Shown: positions 14,812-20,287 of the stretch, piece by piece | Layout of the letters: each line of letters opens with the position of its first letter | Numbering within the stretch: position 1 is the stretch's first letter | Virus record (IMG/VR): IMGVR_UViG_3300030107_005126 | Span: 1-26,498 of that record | Length of the DNA: 26,498 nt | Reading direction: 5' to 3' (one strand) | DNA from: a virus | Program-made: the position numbers and the translations under genes | Notes under the pieces: model-generated | Databases searched by the model: none | What the model was told of the DNA's origin: nothing | Seen by the model: only the letters and a program-made list of their open reading frames with translations

Positions 14812-14969
14812 TTGTTACTCCTTCTGTTTTCTTTCATTATTTCTGATATATATATTTGTTGCAGATTATCAAGATGATTTAAATCTCTTTCATTCTTAAT
14901 AATGCCTTGTTTATCTATTTTATCTTCAAGCTGTTTAATAGCTTTTTCTATTTTATTTATTTCTATCAT
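14808..14969 (-). CDS. Small coiled-coil protein, 53 aa
   Basis: ATG at 14969 to TGA at 14808, 54 codons. AGAGGT lies upstream. The stop overlaps the GP88-like start (ATGA). The product, beginning MIEINKIEKAIKQLEDKIDK, is helical with heptad-spaced Ile/Leu and ends in basic residues. It lies directly downstream of the tRNA-like element. Function unknown. Coupling and SD make it credible. Confidence 0.68.
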   Translation of the reverse strand: MIEINKIEKAIKQLEDKIDKQGIIKNERDLNHLDNLQQIYISEIMKENRRSNK

Positions 14970-14989
14970 CTGTTACCTCTATTTATTAG

Positions 14990-15076
14990 AAGATAGTACA
15001 GGAATCGAACCCATACAACACAGCAACTTCTGGTTTTTACACCTCTATATCTGGTATTGGCTACCAAGCCTATCTT
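14990..15076 (-). tRNA. tRNA-like element, class II shape with irregular anticodon arm (possible pseudo-tRNA)
   Basis: Read on the - strand, 87 nt close with a perfect 7-bp acceptor stem (AAGATAG / CTATCTT). The T-arm is textbook: GGGTTCGATTCC with TTCGATT as the loop and up to 7 bp of stem. The D-loop motif TTGGTA lies within GGC...GCC. A long variable arm (AACCAG / CTG-T-GTT) fits the Leu/Ser/Tyr class. The problem is the anticodon arm: the best stem, ATACC/GGTGT (15039-15057), leaves a 9-nt loop, AGATATAGA, and there is no 8-9 linker. A GTA (Tyr) reading at 15038-15040 lacks a good stem. No CCA is encoded. It is either a degenerate tRNA, a tRNA mimic, or a tRNA I cannot fold correctly. Confidence 0.5.
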
Positions 15077-15081
15077 TATTA

Positions 15082-15159
15082 TTAGTCTTTGTTGTATTCT
15101 TTATAAAAATCAACTGCATATACAATAAATACTATTAATACTAATATTTCTGTTATCAT
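15082..15159 (-). CDS. Membrane micro-protein, 25 aa
   Basis: ATG at 15159 overlaps the TAA of the upstream 107-aa gene by one base (TAATG), with GAAGGGA 9 nt upstream; the TAA at 15082 ends it. Residues 2-16 (ITEILVLIVFIVYAV) are hydrophobic, followed by a polar tail (DFYKEYNKD): a single membrane-spanning peptide. The coupling and SD favour translation, but at 25 codons chance cannot be ruled out. It lies directly upstream of the tRNA-like element. Confidence 0.5.
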   Translation of the reverse strand: MITEILVLIVFIVYAVDFYKEYNKD

Positions 15160-15482
15160 TAACTATTGTCCCTTCCAAATATGACTTTAACTTCTGTAAC
15201 ATTATCATCATCAAAATCAATTATTATATCTTCTACGTACAGTCCATAAATAAACATATCTTCTGTTGTTCCTCTATGTTCTATTATAATAATAGAATCA
15301 TCATTTATATGTAGTTCATGACCATCTTCAAATAATACTGTTACTTTTGTTACTGTTGCATGCATATGAACAGATATATCTCTGTTTTCAATATCTATGT
15401 CCCACTTAACAGTCCCATATTTTACATCTGGCAATTCCTTGCCAAATATAGATATGTCTTTAAAACCTCTGACACTTTCCAT
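15159..15482 (-). CDS. Acidic strand-rich hypothetical protein, 107 aa
   Basis: ATG at 15482 with AGTAGGT upstream. The product alternates hydrophobic and charged residues (VKWDIDIENRDISVHMHATV, DDSIIIIEHRG, VEDIIIDFDDD), suggesting a beta-rich fold, and is acidic overall. Acidic, DNA-mimic-like small proteins are common in phage early regions, but no family is recognised here. Confidence 0.75.
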   Translation of the reverse strand: MESVRGFKDISIFGKELPDVKYGTVKWDIDIENRDISVHMHATVTKVTVLFEDGHELHINDDSIIIIEHRGTTEDMFIYGLYVEDIIIDFDDDNVTEVKVIFGRDNS

Positions 15483-15499
15483 TTATTACCTACTTTCTT

Positions 15500-15715
15500 T
15501 TAATCTAACAGAGTCATATAAGCCTTGATATTATTCTTAATAAACCAAGTTATACCTTTCTGCATTTGTTTATATTTACCAAACATTTCTAAACCCTTGA
15601 TTGTATCATATACAGCCACTTCAGTTGGATTTAACTCTATTTTTGCTCCAGAATATGGATTTTGTATGATTTCTGGCTCTTCGCCAATCATCATATCTTT
15701 ATATGGCAGCTTCAT
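15500..15715 (-). CDS. Conserved-looking small phage protein, 71 aa
   Basis: ATG at 15715 with SD AAGGAG, overlapping the upstream gene by 4 nt. The core NPYSGAKIELNPTEVAVYDT followed by IKGLEMFGKYKQMQKGITWF and a YMTLLD end resembles a small protein I associate with marine phage genomes, with a turn (NP-x-SG) and two helices. No function is known to me. Confidence 0.75.
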   Translation of the reverse strand: MKLPYKDMMIGEEPEIIQNPYSGAKIELNPTEVAVYDTIKGLEMFGKYKQMQKGITWFIKNNIKAYMTLLD

Positions 15716-15909
15716 TTCATCTCCTTTTTTATTAATTCACAGAACATATCATATACTTTCTGTTTATTACCTTTTAGATTAAACTCTTCTTTTATTACAG
15801 AATAACAACTTGGTCGTCTTTTCTTCATACCTAACATTTCCATCTTTAGACCATGCTTTAATACTAACAGCCTAAACCTATCAATGTTTCTACCTGTTAT
15901 TGTTGGCAT
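15712..15909 (-). CDS. Small basic helical protein, 65 aa
   Basis: ATG at 15909 follows AGGAG. The product is Lys/Arg-rich with two or three helices: GRNIDRFRLLVLKHGLKMEM, then a KKRRPSCYSVIKEEF segment and NKQKVYDMFCELIKK. The final two helices resemble a small helix-turn-helix arrangement. It is coupled to the following gene by a 4-nt overlap. A DNA-binding role is possible but not demonstrated. Confidence 0.72.
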   Translation of the reverse strand: MPTITGRNIDRFRLLVLKHGLKMEMLGMKKRRPSCYSVIKEEFNLKGNKQKVYDMFCELIKKEMK

Positions 15910-15919
15910 TGTATTTCTC

Positions 15920-16111
15920 CTATTTTATTCTTGTTACAGTAACAAATCCACAATGTGTAGAAATGCTACAACTTTCATTTACTTTTAATTTTAATACTCT
16001 GTTTACTTCATCAAATGGCATCGTATCAGAGTTTTCTTTTATAAAGTCAATCATTGATGACAGAACAACATTATCATTAAATTCATCTTCAGTTATCATT
16101 ACTTCTTTCAT
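15920..16111 (-). CDS. Hypothetical protein, 63 aa
   Basis: ATG at 16111 with GAAAGGT upstream at moderate spacing. Mostly acidic helix (TEDEFNDNVVLSSMIDFIKE) followed by a strand-rich end containing two Cys (ESCSISTHCGFVTVTRIK). It is the first gene after the terminator-like hairpin at 16160-16199. Function unknown. Confidence 0.7.
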   Translation of the reverse strand: MKEVMITEDEFNDNVVLSSMIDFIKENSDTMPFDEVNRVLKLKVNESCSISTHCGFVTVTRIK

Positions 16112-16159
16112 ACAGTTTACCTTTCCGTTGTTGTTGTTTTATTTATTTATTTATTCAAA

Positions 16160-16199
16160 AACAGGTAGGGGGAAATTAATCCCCCACGATTATCCTGTT
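16160..16199 (-). terminator. Intrinsic terminator inside the early array
   Basis: On the - strand the inner stem GGGGGA / TCCCCC (16168-16173 and 16180-16185) has a 6-nt loop and sits within an outer AACAGG / CCTGTT pairing (16160-16165 and 16194-16199). The - strand run TTTTTG follows the inner stem after a few bases. It lies between the 82-aa and 63-aa genes and would stop or attenuate transcripts from the early promoter. Confidence 0.65.
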
Positions 16200-16211
16200 G
16201 TTCTCCTACTA

Positions 16212-16460
16212 CTATTTTAACCTGCTCAATAATTCCTTTGTTTCTACATAATGCTTGGCACAAAAGAACTTTGGCAGTTTTAATTTGTTTACTTTTATAC
16301 TCATCAAAAGACCACCAGAATCTTTATGTACTCTTTTATTACAGTAAGTACAATTCCTTTTCATTTGATGTATTCTGTATTCTTTACTTTCATTGCTTTT
16401 CTTTACCAATTCAATAACTCTGTCATTGTCTTGATGTATTACTTTTCCCATTAAATGCAT
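16212..16460 (-). CDS. Small basic Cys/His protein, 82 aa
   Basis: ATG at 16460 follows AGGAAAGG; a second in-frame ATG three codons later is possible. It contains CTYC near residues 37-40, then C and H in FFCAKHY near 67-70, enough for one zinc site of C-C-C-H type. It is basic overall. It is bracketed by two hairpin terminators, so it may be a separately expressed very-early gene. Function unknown. Confidence 0.72.
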   Translation of the reverse strand: MHLMGKVIHQDNDRVIELVKKSNESKEYRIHQMKRNCTYCNKRVHKDSGGLLMSIKVNKLKLPKFFCAKHYVETKELLSRLK

Positions 16461-16512
16461 AATATTACAGCCTTTCCTGTATTTGTTGTGTTTAGTGTGT
16501 GTATATACAAAA

Positions 16513-16542
16513 AAGACCTACTAAAATAAATTAATAGGTCTT
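16513..16542 (-). terminator. Intrinsic terminator after the first early gene
   Basis: A perfect 8-bp stem, AAGACCTA / TAGGTCTT (16513-16520 and 16535-16542), has a 14-nt AT loop. On the - strand it runs straight into a T tract (TCTTTTTTG). It lies 26 nt beyond the stop of the 109-aa gene at 16568. Confidence 0.75.
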
Positions 16543-16567
16543 AATTGCTTTGGTTTTACTTGGTTAT

Positions 16568-16897
16568 TTAATCAAGGATCTTGATATTGTCATAATCACT
16601 TTCTATTGTTTCTTTGTAAACGTGCAACACTTCAACAATTTTTAAATCTTTGTTTGTTGGGTGCTTTGCTACATTACCTTGTACAATAGATGTTTTCAAC
16701 TTGTATCTTGTTTCGCCGTTTTCTTTAACCTTGACAAAGTGAGACACTTGAATCTTTTTAGAATGTAGTAATTCAGCTTCTTTCATTTGTTCCCTACAAT
16801 TTAAAGTTTCTTTACAATCATTAGTTTTTTTAGATTGTTTAATCTTACTTTGTTTTAATTGGCTTGATTTAATACCAAGTGCATTTTGTAAACTCAT
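16568..16897 (-). CDS. First leftward (very early) gene, basic protein, 109 aa
   Basis: ATG at 16897 is preceded by GGAGGTGAACC, the best SD in the window. A frame starting at 16933 would add 12 residues without an SD and is rejected. The product is Lys/Gln/Ser-rich and low-complexity at the N-terminus (IKSSQLKQSKIKQSKKTNDC). A strand-rich C-terminal half follows (SHFVKVKENGETRYKLKTSI, LKIVEVLHVYKETI). It stands alone before a terminator, next to the divergent control region: the position of an early regulator or host-takeover protein. No family recognised. Confidence 0.75.
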   Translation of the reverse strand: MSLQNALGIKSSQLKQSKIKQSKKTNDCKETLNCREQMKEAELLHSKKIQVSHFVKVKENGETRYKLKTSIVQGNVAKHPTNKDLKIVEVLHVYKETIESDYDNIKILD

Positions 16898-17098
16898 TGG
16901 TTCACCTCCGTTTATTTTGTTTTCAAAGAACATCTAAATATATTACATATTTATATATTATACAAGTATTATATTATATATATACTATGATGACATTAAT
17001 TTAATTAAGATTTGTTAAATTTTGCCTTTAATACTAAATAGTATAAAATTTAATAATTGATTATAATGACTAAATTCAATCCATTTTTTCAACTAAAT

Positions 17099-17130
17099 GC
17101 GAGGAGGCACTCGGCTCGGCAAGGGGGGGG
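17099..17130. other. GC-rich patch with (G)8 upstream of terS, candidate packaging/terminal site
   Basis: Within a surrounding sequence of roughly 20% GC, about 30 nt are mostly G and C, contain a CTCGGCTCGG direct repeat, and end in eight consecutive G (17123-17130). The position, about 250 nt upstream of the small terminase gene, is where cos or pac sites, or terminal repeats, are often found. This is inference; nothing else identifies the site. Confidence 0.35.
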
Positions 17131-17250
17131 TGTCGATAAAATAAAGACCCACACTCATTCTACTATAATTTTTTGAAAATTGATGTGTATAAAATGCTAT
17201 ATAGTTTTTCTTTGTAAACTTATATATAACTCTTATAGAGTTAATATAAG

Positions 17251-17290
17251 ACCTAGTAGTATACCTAGGTATACCTAGTATTAAGTATAC
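17251..17290. repeat. Tandem GTATACCTAG repeats forming overlapping perfect palindromes
   Basis: GTATACCTAG occurs twice in tandem (17259-17278), flanked by partial copies (ACCTAGTA at 17251-17258 and GTATAC at 17285-17290). The copies create two perfect overlapping palindromes: GTATACCTAGGTATAC (17259-17274) and CTAGGTATACCTAG (17265-17278). A 10-bp period, one helical turn, is typical of cooperative operator sites or of iterons. It lies about 90 nt upstream of terS, upstream of its promoter-like sequence. Confidence 0.6.
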
Positions 17291-17341
17291 AAAATACAAC
17301 AGATAAAATTAAAAGTCAATACCTATTATTTTTGATATTAC

Positions 17342-17370
17342 TTGTTTTTTAAGTACTTGGATTGTTATAT
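17342..17370 (+). promoter_or_regulatory. Candidate promoter for the late/packaging operon
   Basis: TTGTTT (17342-17347), a 17-nt spacer and TTATAT (17365-17370) resemble a sigma70-type promoter. The predicted start of transcription falls at or next to the terS ATG at 17377, which itself has no SD. That would make the transcript leaderless. The match is imperfect in an AT-rich region, so confidence is limited. Confidence 0.4.
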
Positions 17371-17376
17371 TGATTT

Positions 17377-18099
17377 ATGGATTTCAAAGATATAAAAGGT
17401 AAAAGGCATTATATTTACAATTTAACAGAATGGGAGATAAAGTACCCTGAATCTAAGCTAGAAAGCTGGAGAGTTGGGTTGGAGGGCGACTGGGTGCTTA
17501 CTGATGATGACCATGTAGTTCAAATATTGAAGAGAGCTAACTATGGTAACATGGAAATTGTTAGGTGTATTACTGGAACTTATAATGTAGATAGAGATAT
17601 AGATATGACAAGTGAAATCCCTGACAATATTTATTCTTTTTCTAAAGAAGATAACCATGAAAGGTTCTTAAATAAGAAAAAACCATCAAGTAAGGAGTTC
17701 TTATTTGCTAAATACATTGCTAAAGGGGAAGATACTATTCAATCTTACCTAAAGGCTTACAAGACAAAAAACAAAGATTATGCTAATAGAAGAGCTAATG
17801 AGTTGTTAAGGAGTGAAAGGATAAGAAATATGGTCTCTGAAGAGATTAAAAAAATATTAGATGGCGAAGGAGTTACTCCTAGCTATATAGTTCAAACATT
17901 TAAGCAAGTTACTGACTTGGCTGAACGTGATACCGATAGATTAAGAGCTTTAGAAAGCTTAGCAAAGATAGCAGGGTTGTTCGAAGTAGAAAAAAAGAAG
18001 GAAGAACTTACTGTTTTTGCTGGTTTTACCGAAGAACAAATGAAAGCGATAGGGAATGGGTCTACCAAAAGCCTTGCATCTGGTTCAAAAGAGTCTTAG
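17377..18099 (+). CDS. terS: Terminase small subunit
   Basis: 240 aa, starting at ATG 17377 without a clear SD. Residues 1-75 form a strand-rich N-terminal domain seen in some phage small terminases (YIYNLTEWEIKYPESKLESW, EGDWVLTDDDHVVQILKRAN). Residues 103-160 form the DNA-binding helical part: SSKEFLFAKYIAKGEDTIQS, then a helix with YANRRANELLRSERIRNMVS, as in Terminase_2-type proteins. A helical oligomerisation region follows. Small terminases form rings that recognise the packaging site and hand the DNA to TerL, encoded here five genes downstream. It overlaps the next gene by 44 nt. Confidence 0.88.
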   Translation: MDFKDIKGKRHYIYNLTEWEIKYPESKLESWRVGLEGDWVLTDDDHVVQILKRANYGNMEIVRCITGTYNVDRDIDMTSEIPDNIYSFSKEDNHERFLNKKKPSSKEFLFAKYIAKGEDTIQSYLKAYKTKNKDYANRRANELLRSERIRNMVSEEIKKILDGEGVTPSYIVQTFKQVTDLAERDTDRLRALESLAKIAGLFEVEKKKEELTVFAGFTEEQMKAIGNGSTKSLASGSKES

Positions 18100-18319
18100 T
18101 GAAGTTTTAAAGGGATTAGGAAAGAAAAAATCAAAAGAACCTTGTCCTGTTTGTGAAAATGAGCTATATTTCAATGAAGAATTAGATAATAAATGTGCAT
18201 TATTAGATGAAAAGAACTTTGTTATAGGTTGGATTTGTCCACATTGTAGAAGTGAGTTTGATAATGACGATAACATAGTAGAATTATTCGCAGGAATAGA
18301 AGGAAAAGGGGAATCATAG
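18056..18319 (+). CDS. Zinc-ribbon protein, 87 aa
   Basis: ATG at 18056 lies inside the end of terS (44-nt overlap); AGGGA lies just upstream. CPVC near residues 30-33 and CPHC near 61-64 form a classical zinc ribbon (two Pro-containing knuckles), separated by an acidic stretch. The N-terminal 27 residues are helical and basic. The GTG of the following gene overlaps its stop by one base. Between terS and terL such proteins may assist packaging, but no function is known. Confidence 0.75.
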   Translation: MGLPKALHLVQKSLSEVLKGLGKKKSKEPCPVCENELYFNEELDNKCALLDEKNFVIGWICPHCRSEFDNDDNIVELFAGIEGKGES

Positions 18320-18783
18320 TGGGAAATGGTAATAATAATAATGCTCATAGTGCTATAGATAGTATATTAGCATTAAATGATATGAAAAATATGAATTGGG
18401 AAGCTTTATCAGATAGTTTATTAACTGCTGCACGAGGATATAATCCTGGAGGAAGTATGGCAGGTGACCATATATCAGAAGATGGGGGACATAGAGTAAT
18501 GGGTATGGGTAGTAATCCTCTTGGTGGTATGGTTGCTGATATGATGTATCAAGCTTTAAGTGGAAAAGATTATACACAATATGATGCAGCTAGAACTTCT
18601 TTTATTGATCCGTCTATAGGTTATACAGTTGGAGGAAAAAATGTTAATCCAAAAGGTAATTTACCAACAAGAGTTAACCAGCCACAAATAATTCGACCAG
18701 CACATAAAGGTGCTGCTAGACCTGCTAATATTCAAAATATTATAGAGTTAATACATATGATGAACCCTACAGGAAGGAAATAG
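18319..18783 (+). CDS. Hypothetical protein of the terS-terL interval, 154 aa
   Basis: GTG at 18319 overlaps the previous stop by one base, with AAGGGG upstream. The N-terminus is Asn-rich (GNGNNNNAHSAI). The middle is Gly/Met-rich and looks flexible (GGHRVMGMGSNPLGGMVADM). A basic, proline-containing segment (PTRVNQPQIIRPAHKGAARP) then leads to a C-terminal helix NIQNIIELIHMMN. This composition fits a small virion component more than an enzyme. No family recognised. Confidence 0.75.
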   Translation: MGNGNNNNAHSAIDSILALNDMKNMNWEALSDSLLTAARGYNPGGSMAGDHISEDGGHRVMGMGSNPLGGMVADMMYQALSGKDYTQYDAARTSFIDPSIGYTVGGKNVNPKGNLPTRVNQPQIIRPAHKGAARPANIQNIIELIHMMNPTGRK

Positions 18784-19110
18784 ATGAATAAAAATCAAAT
18801 AGATAGAAGTACATTGCAAAGTATTAAAAATTTAGACCAAGGTGATCATGCAAAAATATTATATAGATTTTTAACAAAAGGTGATAATGAAGGCAATAGA
18901 AGAGAAGGGCATATTGGAACTTTTGTTCATGGATTACCAACTCAAGAAAAAAAAGACTTTGATTATATAGGATTGATGGAAGCAATAAAAAATAATCCAA
19001 ATTTTAGCGATACATTGTCTGCTCAAGAAGCAAAAGAATTTATGCAACCTTATACTCCAAGAAGTGCTTCTGATATGCTACGAGAATTGTTAAAATTATT
19101 TGGTTTTTAA
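18784..19110 (+). CDS. Hypothetical protein of the terS-terL interval, 108 aa
   Basis: ATG at 18784 directly follows the TAG of the upstream gene, with AGGAAGG as SD. Mixed polar helices are followed by a proline-containing linker (QPYTPRSASD) and a hydrophobic C-terminal helix (MLRELLKLFGF). The layout resembles that of its neighbours at 18319 and 19133. Function unknown. Confidence 0.75.
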   Translation: MNKNQIDRSTLQSIKNLDQGDHAKILYRFLTKGDNEGNRREGHIGTFVHGLPTQEKKDFDYIGLMEAIKNNPNFSDTLSAQEAKEFMQPYTPRSASDMLRELLKLFGF

Positions 19111-19132
19111 TCAAATCTAAATAGTTTACTTT

Positions 19133-20287
19133 ATGTCAATTACTTTAGATAAATCAAATACTCCTACAGTTTTAAATAAAGAAGACAAAACAGCAAGAGA
19201 TTCATGGAATAGGCTTATTTCTATGCTTCCTGACTCTTCGCAAAAAGATTTTATGTCTAATATAGCAAATATGTTAGAATCTAAAGAAGGAAGACCACTT
19301 CCTTTTGTTAAAATGTATGAACAGGCTATTGATCCTGTTTATTATGAATTTCCTGAAAATTTATTTGATGCTAATTGGGAAACTCCTGATACTATGGGAG
19401 TTGGTGCACCACGTCTTTTTAATGATATAATGGCTGAGTTATCTCATGCTATCGAATCAGATATTCCTCTTGAGGATTTAAAAAAACAACATGAAGAACA
19501 ACAAGCTATTGATAATATATTGACTCATAAAGGTATTGTAAAAGATTATGGAGATTTATATAAACATGAAGGTACTTCTGAATGGGCACATCAAGAAGAG
19601 GGTGAAGATGTTTGGTTTGACTTTCTTCAAAATTATGTATATAAAGATGGAAATTATCCAGACTTATCTGTCGCTAATAAGCCTAAAGGAGAAACAAATT
19701 GGTTTGGTCAATATAAGGCAGGTCAAAAATATCATGAAGATTTACGAAAATATAAAGACTTCCCTAAATACAAAAAGCAAGAAACTAAACCTAGTAGTAA
19801 ATATAGTTGGAAACCAAAATTAAATAAAGAGTCAGAAGAAGCTTTATATAAATCAAAATCTTATGTTGGCAATCTTTTAAAAAATTATAAAAAAGGTTTA
19901 AAAGAAGGTAAAAAAGGTAAGGTTGATAAATTTATACAACAAAGAATGCTTGACCTTATGGGACTTGGTTCACTTGGTTCTATATCTGGAGCTCTAATGG
20001 AAAATGAAAAAGTATTTAAAAAATCTTTAAAAGCTATGGGTACAGGTCTTTTAGGAACATTAATTCAAGACGGATTTATGCCATATTTAGATAAATATCA
20101 AATAAAAGGTATAGATAAGTTATTAAACAATATATATGGCTCTAATAGTAAAGCTACCAATGAAAATGTAAATATGTTGCCTCCTATTGATGTTGAAGCA
20201 CCTCAAGCAAAATATGTACCTGAAACTTTATTAGATAGCCTTAGAGTATTAAGGTCAATGCACCAATATGGCAAATTAAAAAAATAA
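19133..20287 (+). CDS. Hypothetical protein of the terS-terL interval, 384 aa
   Basis: ATG at 19133 lacks an SD; its stop overlaps the terL ATG (TAATG). Residues 1-120 are mixed and acidic. About 140-260 are Lys/Tyr/Trp-rich (SKYSWKPKLNKESEEALYKS). About 268-320 are Gly/Leu/Met-rich (MLDLMGLGSLGSISGALMEN) and could insert into or lie on membranes. The end is proline-rich (LPPIDVEAPQAKYVPE) followed by a basic helix (TLLDSLRVLRSMHQYGK). A virion-associated or ejection-type protein is possible; no family recognised. Confidence 0.8.
   Translation: MSITLDKSNTPTVLNKEDKTARDSWNRLISMLPDSSQKDFMSNIANMLESKEGRPLPFVKMYEQAIDPVYYEFPENLFDANWETPDTMGVGAPRLFNDIMAELSHAIESDIPLEDLKKQHEEQQAIDNILTHKGIVKDYGDLYKHEGTSEWAHQEEGEDVWFDFLQNYVYKDGNYPDLSVANKPKGETNWFGQYKAGQKYHEDLRKYKDFPKYKKQETKPSSKYSWKPKLNKESEEALYKSKSYVGNLLKNYKKGLKEGKKGKVDKFIQQRMLDLMGLGSLGSISGALMENEKVFKKSLKAMGTGLLGTLIQDGFMPYLDKYQIKGIDKLLNNIYGSNSKATNENVNMLPPIDVEAPQAKYVPETLLDSLRVLRSMHQYGKLKK

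Larger units (their letters stand above)
16898..17376. promoter_or_regulatory. Divergent control region between the early (-) and late (+) operons
   Basis: 479 nt with no credible gene separate the first leftward gene from terS. The left half (16930-17095) is extremely AT-rich with several TATAAT-like hexamers, suited to the leftward promoter. No single -35/-10 pair is convincing there. It contains an inverted repeat ATACTA-AA-TAGTAT (17031-17044). Around 17099-17130 is a GC-rich patch ending in eight G. On the right are a short hairpin TAACTC/GAGTTA (17227-17243) and the palindrome cluster at 17251-17290. A - strand frame at 17093-17299 has no family signal or SD and is dismissed. Likely contents: both operon promoters, operators, and possibly the replication origin or packaging site. 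Confidence 0.7.

Noticed and set aside
13795-15138. + strand frames opposite the small early genes (13795-14049, 14042-14239, 14128-14379, 14702-14899, 14902-15138)
   Set aside because: Cys/Tyr/Phe-rich antisense readings without SDs, opposite well-supported - strand genes.
17093-17299. Frame of 68 codons on the - strand in the control region
   Set aside because: It lies across the G-run and palindromes, has no SD, and its product has no domain-like pattern; it is better explained as open by chance in regulatory DNA.
18353-18577. - strand frame opposite the 154-aa late gene
   Set aside because: Antisense to an SD-bearing gene that fits the operon; the product is Tyr/Leu-rich without a domain.
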